From NCBI GenBank assembly GCA_963662645.2, contig OY759762.1, positions 3,162,001 through 3,226,000 of the forward strand: a stretch of 64,000 nucleotides of DNA, read 5' to 3'. This document shows, one piece after another, positions 45,633 through 55,322 of this stretch (position 1 is the first letter of the stretch; each line of letters opens with the position of its first letter). The stretch comes from Aldehydirespirator sp963662645 (lineage in GTDB: Bacteria; Actinomycetota; Acidimicrobiia; Acidimicrobiales; Aldehydirespiratoraceae). Under the pieces are notes generated by a model. That model was not told the DNA's origin, ran no database searches, and was given only the letters and a program-made list of their open reading frames with translations. The translations under genes were made by a program, and so were the position numbers.

Positions 45633-46462
45633 GGCACAACTCCTTGGACTGTCAGGGCGCCGGGCGCGCTGAGTTCGGAAACCGGGCGGCGCGGGGCGGG
45701 TTCTTCGTTGCGGAGGGTGGCTGTCAGGGCGGCGGGCGGGGCGGGTTCGGGGAGGGCGAGCACGTCGGCTGAGGCGGCCGCTCCCACAACGATCGTGGCC
45801 GGGCTGCACACCCGGAGCCGGCGCAGGCCATTCAGGTCTGTTCTCTCAATGCGCTGCGCCGCCGTCGTGGCCGCGCTGATCACCGCCACGGGCGTGTCGT
45901 CTTGCATGCCGCCGGCCCGCAGCCGGTCGGCTATCTGGGCGGCCCGGGCCGCCCCCATCAGGATCACCAGAGTGGTGCCGGCCCGGGCCAGCGCGTCCCA
46001 GTCGAGATGCCGGCTCGACGACGGATCCTGGTGGGCGGTCACCACGGTGAAGCCGCTGGCAAGGCCTCTCATGGTGACCGGTATCCCAGCCGCGGCCGGG
46101 GCGGCTATTGCCGAGGTCACCCCGGGGACTATCTCGACGTCGATCCCGGCCGAGCGCAGCGCCGCGGCCTCCTCGCCGCCCCGACCGAACACGAGCGGGT
46201 CGCCGCCCTTGAGCCTCACCACGCAGGAGAAGCGGCGGCCCCGGTCGACCAGGACGGCGTTGATCTCGTCCTGGGACGGGCTCGGGGTGCCGGGCGTCTT
46301 GCCCACACAGATGAGTTCCGCCCACGGCGGCGCCAGGTCCAGCACCGCGGGGTCCACGAGCCGGTCGTAGAGGACCGTGTCGGCCTTGCGCAGCAGGTTC
46401 AGCGCCCTCACCGTCAACAGCTCCGGATCGCCGGGCCCCGCACCCACAAGATGGACGGTCAC
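45629..46462 (-). CDS. cobA: Uroporphyrinogen-III C-methyltransferase
   Basis: This protein of about 277 residues has the SUMT signatures VHLVGAGPGDPELLTVRAL near the start, YDRLVDPAVLDLAP, VRLKGGDPLVFGRGGEEA and VVPGVTSAIAAPAAAGIP-type binding motifs. It makes precorrin-2 for sirohaem (and cobalamin). The GTG at 46462 overlaps the upstream stop as GTGA and is preferred over an ATG 15 bases earlier. It links the precorrin-2 dehydrogenase and sulfite reductase genes. Confidence 0.92.
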   Translation of the reverse strand: MTVHLVGAGPGDPELLTVRALNLLRKADTVLYDRLVDPAVLDLAPPWAELICVGKTPGTPSPSQDEINAVLVDRGRRFSCVVRLKGGDPLVFGRGGEEAAALRSAGIDVEIVPGVTSAIAAPAAAGIPVTMRGLASGFTVVTAHQDPSSSRHLDWDALARAGTTLVILMGAARAAQIADRLRAGGMQDDTPVAVISAATTAAQRIERTDLNGLRRLRVCSPATIVVGAAASADVLALPEPAPPAALTATLRNEEPAPRRPVSELSAPGALTVQGVVP

Positions 46463-47301
46463 GAGACTGCCGCCCATTCGGCGGCCGGCGGGACTGGATC
46501 CGGCTGGCTTGCCTCGCCGACGCGGCCGGCAACGGTCCCGGCGGCTGTGGCGGGCGCGTTCGGCTTCTCGGCCCGGTGATCGAGGCCGAGGCTGTGCCGC
46601 AGCCGCGCCCGGGCCTCGCCGACCCGGCCGGACCGGATCAACTCCAGGAGCCCGTCGTCGAGTGCCTCCTCCCAGCCGGCGACCTCCGAAGTGCCGTGAA
46701 CCGCCTTGGCCTCGGCTCTGACCTCGGCCATCAGGTCGAGGAGAGCGCAGTAGCCCGAGCCGAGATCGCGGTCCAGCCGCTGTCGCAGCCAGCGGGCCAG
46801 GGCCGGGCTGCGTCCGCTGGTCGAGACCGCAATCTGCAGGTCGCCCCGGCGGACCACCGCGGGCAGCGTGAACGTGCAGTTCGCCGGGTCGTCCGCGGCG
46901 TTGACGAAAACGTTGGCGGCCTCGGCGTCGTAGCGGACCTGCGCGTTGACCGCCGGATCGTTCGTCGCGGTCACGACCAACCGGTAGGAGGCGGCCTCCC
47001 CCCTCCGGTAGGGGCGGCGCTGCCAGCGCACATCGGGGTCGTCGGCTATCTCGGCCACGGCGGCCGGCGCCACCACGGTGACCCGGGCCTGCGCCCGCAC
47101 GAGGCTGGCCGCTTTGCGGGCCGCCACCTCTCCGCCTCCCACCACCAGCACCGGCTTCTGGGCCAGGTTGAGGTTCACCGGGAAGAGCGTCTGGCCCGGC
47201 ACGGTTGCGGGGACGGCGCTTTCGGGGCGGGCCGGTTCGGCGGGGGACCGTTCGGTCTCGGTCACGGTTGCCGGTTCGGCGCCTGCGGGGACGGCGGTCA
47301 C
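46459..47301 (-). CDS. Precorrin-2 dehydrogenase / sirohydrochlorin ferrochelatase (Met8/CysG N-terminal type)
   Basis: This protein of about 280 residues has a variable Pro/Ala-rich N-terminus, then LFPVNLNLAQKPVLVVGGGEVAARKAASL, a Rossmann NAD site, then VTATNDPAVN, NAADDPANCTFTLPAVVRRGD and AVSTSGRSPALARWLRQ, all hallmarks of the Met8-type bifunctional enzyme. It oxidises precorrin-2 and inserts iron to give sirohaem. GTG at 47301 overlaps the cysH stop (GTGA). An extra Pro/Ala-rich tail follows the domain. Confidence 0.9.
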   Translation of the reverse strand: MTAVPAGAEPATVTETERSPAEPARPESAVPATVPGQTLFPVNLNLAQKPVLVVGGGEVAARKAASLVRAQARVTVVAPAAVAEIADDPDVRWQRRPYRRGEAASYRLVVTATNDPAVNAQVRYDAEAANVFVNAADDPANCTFTLPAVVRRGDLQIAVSTSGRSPALARWLRQRLDRDLGSGYCALLDLMAEVRAEAKAVHGTSEVAGWEEALDDGLLELIRSGRVGEARARLRHSLGLDHRAEKPNAPATAAGTVAGRVGEASQPDPVPPAAEWAAVS

Positions 47302-48005
47302 AGGTGTATGCCGCATTCGGTCTTGGCCTCGCCGAGCCAGCGCCCGCTGCGGGGGTCGTCGACGGGGCGCTCCGTGCAGGGCCAGCAGCCGATGGACGGG
47401 TAACCCTGCCGAACGAGCGGGTTGACGATCACGTCGTGTGCGCTCACGTAGGAGGCCACGTCAGCCTCGCTCCAGCGGGCCAGCGGGTTGACCTTCACCA
47501 GGCCCCGACGGTCGATCTCGACGATGGGAGTGCCGGCCCGGGCCGGGGTGTCGGCTCGCCGGAGCCCCGAGAGCCAGGCGTCCGCGTTGGCCGACAGGTG
47601 GCGTTCCAGAGGAGCCACCTTGCGGTCGCGGCAGCAGGCGTCGCTGCCGTGGGCCCAGAGGTCCACGGCGTCAGGGGAGGGACGCAGCACGGTGATGTTG
47701 AGGCCGTAGCGGTCCATGGCCTGCCGCAGCGTCTCGAGCGTCTCGCTGAAGTGGAAGCCGGTGTCGCAGAACACAACCTCGACGTCGGGCACCGCGCGGG
47801 TGACGATGTCGATCAGGACTGTGTCGGCGAACGACGAGGCCAGCACGAGCCGCGATCCGAAGCGCGCCGCCGCCCAGGCCACGATCTCATCGGCGTCTGC
47901 CTGCTCGAAACGGCGGTTCAGGTCGGCGACATCGGCCGGGTCGAAGGCAGGCCGGACCGGCGGGCCGGTCCTGATCTCCACGGGCACTGAGGCTGCTGTC
48001 ACCAT
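47298..48005 (-). CDS. cysH: Adenylyl-sulfate (APS) reductase, assimilatory
   Basis: This 235-residue protein reduces APS to sulfite. The paired cysteines DACCRDRKV and the later GCWPCTERP make the CC...CxxC set that binds a [4Fe-4S] cluster and marks APS rather than PAPS reductases. The C-terminal redox Cys is in KTECGIHL. The ATG at 48005 is chosen for family length. It is the first gene of a tightly coupled operon with the sirohaem and sulfite reductase genes and lies behind two operator-like repeats. Confidence 0.93.
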   Translation of the reverse strand: MVTAASVPVEIRTGPPVRPAFDPADVADLNRRFEQADADEIVAWAAARFGSRLVLASSFADTVLIDIVTRAVPDVEVVFCDTGFHFSETLETLRQAMDRYGLNITVLRPSPDAVDLWAHGSDACCRDRKVAPLERHLSANADAWLSGLRRADTPARAGTPIVEIDRRGLVKVNPLARWSEADVASYVSAHDVIVNPLVRQGYPSIGCWPCTERPVDDPRSGRWLGEAKTECGIHL

Positions 48006-48019
48006 GAATATCCAATAAA

Positions 48020-48103
48020 CCTGATAGGAATAGTCGGGATTAGCCGACCCTAGCGGGCCGGCGGCGGCAATACAACACAAACCCGATCAGAATTATCGGG
48101 ATT
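48020..48103 (-). promoter_or_regulatory. Two operator-like repeats upstream of the sulfate reduction operon
   Basis: Two 22-base elements at 48020-48041 and 48082-48103 match at 17 positions; 62 bases separate their starts. The distal one has perfect arms CCCGAT and ATCGGG around CAGAATT. The proximal one starts 15 bases before the cysH start codon. The surrounding DNA is AT-rich for this genome. Paired sites of this kind suit a dimeric repressor such as an Rrf2-family sulfur regulator, which is my inference. Confidence 0.55.
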
Positions 48104-48152
48104 GTCGCCGGGCGGTCGGCCCGCCCCGGTCCGTACCTGCGGCCGACTCGGG

Positions 48153-49295
48153 CTACAGGCAGCTCCGGGCGGCCGCCACGACGCTGAAGCCGCGGCTGTC
48201 GCCGCCCATGTCGTTGCCCATCCGGTTCGGCACGTAGGCGACGCTCATGCGGGCGTCGAGGTCGATCAGAACGAGCGAGCCGCCGCGTCCGCCCCAGAAC
48301 ATCTGGCCCGGCCTGGTGTCGATCATCGTGCCGAGCTGCAGACCGAAGCCCAGCCCGTGGCGCAGGCGCACCATCACCACCTGATCGATGCCGTCGGTCT
48401 GCTCCTCCAGGGCCCGGCGGACACCGGCCTCAGACATGAGGCGCACGCCGTCGACCGCGCCTCCGCAGGCCAGCGCCGAGTGGATGCGGGCGATCGAGCG
48501 GGCGTTCCCGAAGCCGGCGGACGCGGGGATCTCGGCGGCCCGCCACTCGCGGGTGGCCGTATCGTCATGGCTCCGCAGCACGCTGGTCGCTACCCGCACG
48601 GTGATGGAGTCGAGGGCGATCTCCACGCCGTTGATCTCGAGCTTGTCGCCCAACACCGGGGGAGTCATTTCAGCCACCCGGCGGTCCTCAGAGGCGGGCA
48701 GGCTCATCCAGAAGTCGGCGCCGAGGGGCTCGGCCACCTCGGTGCGGAACCAGTCGGCCATGCGCCGGCCGGTGATGCGGTAGAGGATCTCGCTCTCGAG
48801 GGTGCCCTGGGTGATCATGTGGTAGCCCGACGCGGTGCCGGGCTCCCACCAGGGGGCCTGGGCCGCCAGGTTGGCTGAGGCGAAGTCGAGGTCGTAGAGC
48901 TGGTCGACAGTGATGGGCGGGTCGAAGCCGGGCAGCCCGGCGGTGTGGGCCATCACGTGGCTCACCAGCACGCCCTCCTTGCCGTTCTGGGCGAACTCGG
49001 GCCAGTAACGGGCCACGGGGGCGCCGAAGTCGAGCTCTCCGCGGTCGGCCAGCATCAGCATGCAGGTGGCCGCCATGGTCTTGGTGGTGGAGTAGACGTT
49101 GACGATGGTGTCGCGCCGCCAGGGGGCACCGCCGGTGTCGGCGTCGCCGCCCCAGATGTCGACCACGAATTCGCCGTCGACGGTCATCGCCGCAGCCGCG
49201 CCCATCTCCAACCCCTCCGCGAAGTTCGCCGCGAAGGCGTCTTGCACTGCGGCGAACTTCGGCTCGCAGGTTCCATGGATCTCCATGCCCCCCAT
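48153..49295 (-). CDS. Serine hydrolase of the beta-lactamase/esterase fold
   Basis: This 380-residue protein has the catalytic S-x-x-K motif S69-T-T-K72 in VNVYSTTKTMAA, and the GYHMITQGTL segment carries the likely Tyr of the second motif. HTAGLPGF and FWGGRGGSLV are further class C/EstB-type blocks. No signal peptide is visible, so it is probably a cytoplasmic esterase or amidase and not a resistance enzyme. The frame continues upstream through the 43-bp repeat array, but the ATG at 49295, with GGGGTG before it, is a better start. Confidence 0.85.
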   Translation of the reverse strand: MGGMEIHGTCEPKFAAVQDAFAANFAEGLEMGAAAAMTVDGEFVVDIWGGDADTGGAPWRRDTIVNVYSTTKTMAATCMLMLADRGELDFGAPVARYWPEFAQNGKEGVLVSHVMAHTAGLPGFDPPITVDQLYDLDFASANLAAQAPWWEPGTASGYHMITQGTLESEILYRITGRRMADWFRTEVAEPLGADFWMSLPASEDRRVAEMTPPVLGDKLEINGVEIALDSITVRVATSVLRSHDDTATREWRAAEIPASAGFGNARSIARIHSALACGGAVDGVRLMSEAGVRRALEEQTDGIDQVVMVRLRHGLGFGLQLGTMIDTRPGQMFWGGRGGSLVLIDLDARMSVAYVPNRMGNDMGGDSRGFSVVAAARSCL

Positions 49296-49355
49296 GATGG
49301 CACCCCGCCGCAGCACACGCGGCGCCGCTGCGAAGCCTGGCGCGTCGAGGCGGAG

Positions 49356-49484
49356 TGTTTCCCGCTCTCGTTCGCTTCGCTCACGGGCCGCTCGGGCCTG
49401 TCTCCCGCTCTTGTTCGCTTCGCTCACGGGCCGCTCGGGCCTGTCTCCCGCTCTTGTTCGCTTCGCTCACGGGCCGCTCGGGCC
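49356..49484. repeat. Three tandem copies of the 43-bp repeat
   Basis: Units at 49356-49398, 49399-49441 and 49442-49484 are head-to-tail and nearly identical; each contains CCCGCTCTTGTTCGCTTCGC and CTCACGGGCCGCTCGGGCC. Single relatives are at 6972 and, inverted, 8058. Forty-three is not a multiple of three, so the array shifts frame at each copy and is not a coding repeat. It lies in the 240 bases between the hydrolase and the next binding protein gene. Confidence 0.88.
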
Positions 49485-49535
49485 CAGGGGGCCTCGCCCG
49501 TATGGGCCGGTTTCGCTGGCCTACCCGCTCGGCCT

Positions 49536-51299
49536 CTAGGAGGGCGTGGGCCGGTACTCGTCTATCGGGTACAGGCAGATGCCTTCGTCGAGGCCCGGCA
49601 CCGGGAACGGGTAGGGCTTGGTGCATGGGAACTCGAAGACGAGGTTGTGGATGACGTCGGGCGCGCGGGTCTTGCCCGGGCGCAGCGAGGCGGGGTACAT
49701 ACCGTTCGAGTCGATCGGCCCCAGCGACGCCAGCGACGCGTAGATGTCGGCCCGGGTCGGATTGCCGCCCGCGTCGTAGATCGCCCGCAGCGCGATGCGC
49801 ATGACCTCGCACACCGTGGTGGTCATCCCGTATCTCTCGTTGGGGTCGTCGCGGTCGGCCCACTCATGGTTGGCGCCCGACGGGCTGTTGGCGCCGTAGG
49901 TGTTGTTGCACATCTCCGCGAACGCAGGCGGGTCGTACCCCTCGAGCCTGTAGGCGCCGGTGTCGCGAAAGTCGATGATCACGGCGCCGTTGTAGAGGTC
50001 GCCTGCGGACTCCCCGCCGAACTGCACAATCTTGGAGGCCACGATCTCGGTGGACTGGGCCCCGAAGTCCGAGGCGTAGAACTGCACGTCGCCGGGCTCG
50101 AATCCTTGGTTGACCATCTCCGTGATGTAGAGAGGCGCGGAAATGGCGTTGAGCAGGTTGAAGAAGACGTCCACCCCCTCGCTGCGCAGCCGCTGGACGG
50201 ACTCCACATTGCCCTCGAGGCAGACGTTGGAACCGCCGCAGCCGATCACGTCGAAGACGGCCACATCCACGCCGCTGTCGGTCAGCAGCTGTACCAAGCC
50301 GCCCTGTACCGCTTCGTAATGGCCCGGGGTGTCCTCCACGGCCACGCCGACCGTCCTGTCTTCGAGCCTGCCCTGCTCCAGCAGGTCCCGGACCTGCCAG
50401 CGAAGCAGTTCCTCGACGACCGTGGACGTGGTGACTAGCCGATCCTGGCCGCGCTCCATGAACTCCGCCGTCTGGGACTGCACAGCGACCAAGGCGGTCT
50501 CATGCTCCTCGGCGATGCACAGGCTGGCCGAGCCTCGGAAGCCGCTGGAGTTGACCAGGATCACGCCGTGGTGGTCCTCGATGGCCTCGATGCAGGCTGC
50601 GTTGTTGTCTTCGTCCATCGTGTCGCTCAGCACGTCGATGTCGATGGTGTGAAGCTCGATCATGCGGCCCCGCACGCCGCCGCACTGCTCGTTGACCACG
50701 GCCGCGAACGTCTCGAACATCTCGGCGGTGTCGCCGACGTCGATTCCGAAGCCGATGCCCACAAGATCCTCCAATTTCTGGCGAAGGTGCACCAGCGAGA
50801 TGGAGTCGGCCTCGATGCCTGAGTCCGTGGCCACCCGGTCGGGGGCGGGGTCGTGGGCGCGGCAGAAGGCGTCGATCTGCATGAAGGGGTGGTCGCCGCG
50901 GTCCATCGTGGCCTGGAACTCGTCGAAGATGCCGTCTCGGGGGTCGTCGAAGATGTTGGGCGGCGGACCGGCCGGCTCTCCGTCCGCGTCGTCGGGCTGG
51001 TTGTCGGCGGCCTGTCCAGCGGCATCGGGCTGGTTGTCGGCGGCCTGTCCGGCGTCGTCGGGCTCGTCGGCGGGCTGGTTGTCTGTGGCTGGTTGGGCGT
51101 CGGCGGGCTGGTTGTCCGTGGCTGGTTGGGCGTCGTCGGACTCGTCGTCGCTTTGGGTGGCGGTGGCTTGTCCGGCGTCGCTGGGCTCGACATCCGCTTG
51201 GGTGGTGTCGGCAATCTCGCCACCGCAGGAAGCGGCCGCGAAAACGGTGCAGACAACGGCGATGGCAAGGCACAGCCGCGGGTTGGTCGTCGCCCTCAT
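49536..51299 (-). CDS. Branched-chain amino acid-type ABC binding lipoprotein
   Basis: This 587-residue secreted protein has the signal AIAVVCTVFAAASCGG with lipobox AASC, then a linker of about 85 residues made of QPATDNQPAD-type repeats, then a type I periplasmic-binding fold (DSISLVHLRQKLEDLVGIGF, ILVNSSGFRGSASL, DVIGCGGSNVCLEGN, DVQFYASDFGAQSTEI). It resembles LivK/AmiC-type binding proteins but no transporter genes are adjacent, so it may serve a system elsewhere. The ATG at 51299 begins the signal peptide. Confidence 0.82.
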   Translation of the reverse strand: MRATTNPRLCLAIAVVCTVFAAASCGGEIADTTQADVEPSDAGQATATQSDDESDDAQPATDNQPADAQPATDNQPADEPDDAGQAADNQPDAAGQAADNQPDDADGEPAGPPPNIFDDPRDGIFDEFQATMDRGDHPFMQIDAFCRAHDPAPDRVATDSGIEADSISLVHLRQKLEDLVGIGFGIDVGDTAEMFETFAAVVNEQCGGVRGRMIELHTIDIDVLSDTMDEDNNAACIEAIEDHHGVILVNSSGFRGSASLCIAEEHETALVAVQSQTAEFMERGQDRLVTTSTVVEELLRWQVRDLLEQGRLEDRTVGVAVEDTPGHYEAVQGGLVQLLTDSGVDVAVFDVIGCGGSNVCLEGNVESVQRLRSEGVDVFFNLLNAISAPLYITEMVNQGFEPGDVQFYASDFGAQSTEIVASKIVQFGGESAGDLYNGAVIIDFRDTGAYRLEGYDPPAFAEMCNNTYGANSPSGANHEWADRDDPNERYGMTTTVCEVMRIALRAIYDAGGNPTRADIYASLASLGPIDSNGMYPASLRPGKTRAPDVIHNLVFEFPCTKPYPFPVPGLDEGICLYPIDEYRPTPS

Positions 51300-51404
51300 C
51301 GGATGGGCTTGTGCCCGGCGCCCAGCATCACGTGCACGTATCCACAACAGCGATTGACGGTCGTCATGGTGCGATTATGGCCGCGAAGGCGGCCACCGGA
51401 CCAC

Positions 51405-51755
51405 TCAGGGGCTGTCTTCGGGAAGTCGGAACCGCGCGCTGCGAGCGGCCCGGACTATGCGCCACATGATGAAGGCGACCGCGGCGGCCACGGCGCCCAG
51501 GGTGGCGAACTGGAGGCTCCCGCCCCGATCGCCGGAGTGCTGCGGATCGGGCCCGGGATCGGGGGAGCCGATGATCCGGTCGGCGCCGGCGGGAACCTCG
51601 TACACGGGCTTCAGGTCGGTGCCGGTGTCGGCGGGCAGGGGCTCGTCCTCGCCCTCGTGGGCCCAGGCGCCGGAGTGAGCGCCGAGCGTCAAAGCGGCGG
51701 CCACGACCGGAAGGAGAAGGGTGCGGCACGCGGACCGGCACCGTCTAGTTCTCAC
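51405..51755 (-). CDS. Small predicted envelope protein with C-terminal membrane anchor
   Basis: I do not recognise this protein of about 116 residues. It has a signal peptide (TLLLPVVAAALTLGAHSGAWA, cleavage probably after AWA), a short acidic and Pro-rich extracytoplasmic stretch beginning HEGEDEPLPAD, and one C-terminal membrane segment (FATLGAVAAAVAFIMWRIV) with a basic tail. The GTG start lies within a 20-base sequence that is repeated at the stop codon of the upstream SDR gene, which suggests the two genes once overlapped as GTGA. Confidence 0.6.
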   Translation of the reverse strand: MRTRRCRSACRTLLLPVVAAALTLGAHSGAWAHEGEDEPLPADTGTDLKPVYEVPAGADRIIGSPDPGPDPQHSGDRGGSLQFATLGAVAAAVAFIMWRIVRAARSARFRLPEDSP

Positions 51756-51824
51756 GGCTTGGACGCTGGTCGGCGCGGGCCGGCGCTGCACGAACTGGAC
51801 CGTCCTCTCAACGGCCTCTAGTTC

Positions 51825-51836
<12 letters not shown>
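51744..51836. repeat. 20-bp direct repeat linking an SDR stop and the next gene start
   Basis: TCTAGTTCTCACGGCTTGGA is present at 51744-51763 and 51817-51836, a period of 73 bases. In the right copy the minus strand holds the TGA stop of the SDR gene; in the left copy the overlapping GTG serves as start of the small envelope protein. A tandem duplication of the junction explains both. Confidence 0.75.
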
Positions 51837-52631
<795 letters not shown>

Positions 52632-52696
52632 GCGGCGCTCCCCGAGGCAGGCAGGCCCTTCAGGCCCGGCGCTGCCTTGAACCTATCGCCCCGAGG

Positions 52697-52816
52697 GAAT
52701 TGGCAGCGTTCTGACCCTTATAGGGTGCGTTTTGCTGCCAGTTCGTCGGGGGGTTGTGGGCGGTGGAGGAATTGGCAGCGTTCTGACCCTCATAGGGTGC
52801 GTTTTGCTGCCAGTTC
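52697..52816. repeat. Tandem pair of 48-bp nested palindromes (copies 3 and 4)
   Basis: Copy 3 is 52697-52744 and copy 4 is 52769-52816, with starts 72 bases apart, exactly as in the pair at 3193-3311. Each begins GAATTGGCAGCGTTCTG and ends GCTGCCAGTTC, with an inner stem ACCCT-TAT-AGGGT (copy 3) or ACCCT-CAT-AGGGT (copy 4). Each palindrome is followed by GTCGGGGGGTTGTGG. They occupy the divergent promoter region between the SDR and the CoA-transferase-like genes. Confidence 0.88.
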
Positions 52817-52863
52817 GTCGGGGGGTTGTGGCGTGCTGGTTGCTGGCGCTCTACGGTCGGGCG

Positions 52864-53735
<872 letters not shown>

Positions 53736-53739
<4 letters not shown>

Positions 53740-54512
53740 GCGACGCGACGATCGACGAGATCTGCTTGGTCGCCCTGGCTGAGGCGTTCCGGGGCGACGG
53801 CGAGCTGCTGTGCCATCCGATGGGTCCGTTCCCGGTGGCCGCAGGCCGGCTGGCGAGGGCCAGCTTCGAGCCCGACCTGATGCTCACCGACACCATCGCC
53901 TATGCCGTCGTCGGCACGCTGCCGCTGGGGGCAACCGTCGACCATCCTGGCGGCCCCGACGAGGGCATCGTCGTCGAGGGCTACCTGCCCTTCCGCACGG
54001 TCTTCGACCAGGCGTGGTCGGGGTGCCGCCACGTGGTGATGGGCGCCAGCCAGATCGACCGGCACGGCAACCAGAACTTCGCCGCCATCGGTGACTACCG
54101 AAAGCCCAAGGCCCAGCTCCTCGGGTTGCGGGGCGCGCCCGGCAACGTGATCAACCACACCACCAGCTACTGGATCCCCAACCAGGCCCGCACCTTCTGC
54201 GAGCGCGTCGACGTGGTGTCCGGCCCGGGTTATGACCGGGTGGCGGCGCTGCCCGAGCCCAGCGGACGCTTCCACGAGATCCGCAGGGTGGTCACCGAGC
54301 TGGCCGCCTACGACTTCGAGACTCCCGGCCGCACCATGCGACTGCGGTCCGTCCATCCCGGGGTGTCGCTCGACGATGTGCTGGCGGCCACGCCCTTCGA
54401 GCTGACGGTCCCGCACGAGGTCCCGGCCAGCCGGCTGCCCACCGGCGAGGAACTCAAACTCATCCGCGAGGTCATTGATCCCAACGGCATCCGCAAGTTC
54501 GAGTTCCGCTAG
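53736..54512 (+). CDS. ipdB: IpdB-like CoA-transferase-fold hydrolase, beta subunit
   Basis: This 258-residue protein is the subunit B partner. It has EAFRGDGELLCHPMGPFPVAAGRLAR, GASQIDRHGNQNFAAIGDYRKPKAQLLGLRGAPGN and TYWIP-type segment TSYWIPNQARTFCERVDVVSG, as in IpdB. The ATG at 53736 overlaps the ipdA stop. The pair would hydrolyse a cyclic CoA ester intermediate of steroid C/D-ring degradation. Other members of this CoA-transferase group act on other acyl-CoAs, so the steroid assignment rests on similarity and on the nearby SDRs. Confidence 0.83.
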
Positions 54513-54648
54513 CGCGGCCCGCCCATGAGGGCCGAGGGATCGGCGGCGGTTGCCGTGCCGATGGGTGACATGCCGTGATGAGCGTCAGAGCCGGGTTCCG
54601 GTCGTAGGGTGCAGCCGCTGTGGTGGCGGCGGGAAGCGGGTGACTCAG

Positions 54649-55182
54649 ATGGGGGAGCGGCCGGTGGTGTACATGGTGTGCACCGGCAACGCGGCCCGCT
54701 CGCCCATGGCGGCGGCCATGCTGCGAGACCTCGATGCCGGCGGCCGGATCGACGTGCGCAGCGCGGGCATCCTCACGCTGGAGGGTCATCCCATCGGAAC
54801 GCGCACCCGGTCGGCGCTGTCCCGCCACGGGCTCGTCGACCACTCCCACCGGTCGCGACAGTTCCGCAGTGAAGATGCGGTCGATGCCGATCTGGTGGTG
54901 GTAATGGAGCCGCTGCACCTGCACTGGATTCGCCGCAACCTGCCCGAGGCAGCCCCGATCACCGGGTCGCTGCGCCGCCTGGCCCGGGACCTGGCGCCGC
55001 CGCAGGGCGAGGCCGACGCTATCGATCTCGGCCGGAGAGTGAGGGCCTTGGAGCTTGACGCGCAGCAACCGGAGTCATGGGAGGAGATTCTCGATCCCGG
55101 CGCCGGCAATCAGGACGACTTCGACCGCTGCTCCGACGAGCTGCGCCTGCTGGTGGCCGAATTGCACCGCCGGTTGACATGA
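54649..55182 (+). CDS. Low-molecular-weight protein tyrosine phosphatase
   Basis: This 177-residue protein has the phosphatase loop C11-TGNAA-R17-S near the N-terminus and the distal Asp loop ILDPGAGNQDDF near residue 145, the two conserved sites of LMW-PTPs. It would dephosphorylate tyrosine or related phosphoesters; an arsenate reductase role is less likely because the Asp-Pro loop is retained. It starts with ATG at 54649, 137 bases after the ipdB-like gene. Confidence 0.85.
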   Translation: MGERPVVYMVCTGNAARSPMAAAMLRDLDAGGRIDVRSAGILTLEGHPIGTRTRSALSRHGLVDHSHRSRQFRSEDAVDADLVVVMEPLHLHWIRRNLPEAAPITGSLRRLARDLAPPQGEADAIDLGRRVRALELDAQQPESWEEILDPGAGNQDDFDRCSDELRLLVAELHRRLT

Positions 55183-55213
55183 CCCGCCGAACCCGGCCGC
55201 GCGGTTGGGGTCT

Positions 55214-55322
55214 GGCATGACCGGCGGGACGCGGCCTTACTGGCGCGACTGGACGGTGTTGCCCTCGACGGCTCGTTTCAGTTCGGCATGACCGGCGGGA
55301 CGCGGCCTTACTGGCGCGACTG
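55214..55322 (+). repeat. Tandem duplication of the azlC start region
   Basis: A 38-base sequence beginning GGCATGACCGGCGGGACGCG is present at 55214-55251 and 55285-55322, 71 bases apart. The left copy opens a 24-codon reading frame (MTGGTRPYWRDW...) that ends in a TGA overlapping the azlC start as ATGA. The duplication therefore created a leader peptide coupled to azlC. Confidence 0.85.

Noticed and set aside
43980..46370. Plus-strand open frame of 796 codons opposite the sulfite reductase and cobA genes
   Set aside because: Antisense shadow; no domain recognised and both minus-strand genes carry complete motifs.
49296..49427. N-terminal extension SEANKSGRQARAARERSERE on the beta-lactamase-fold protein
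   Set aside because: The extension is encoded by the dispersed repeat, and a good start with ribosome-binding sequence exists at 49295.
49356..49484. 43-bp tandem repeats as CRISPR
   Set aside because: Units are contiguous with no spacers.
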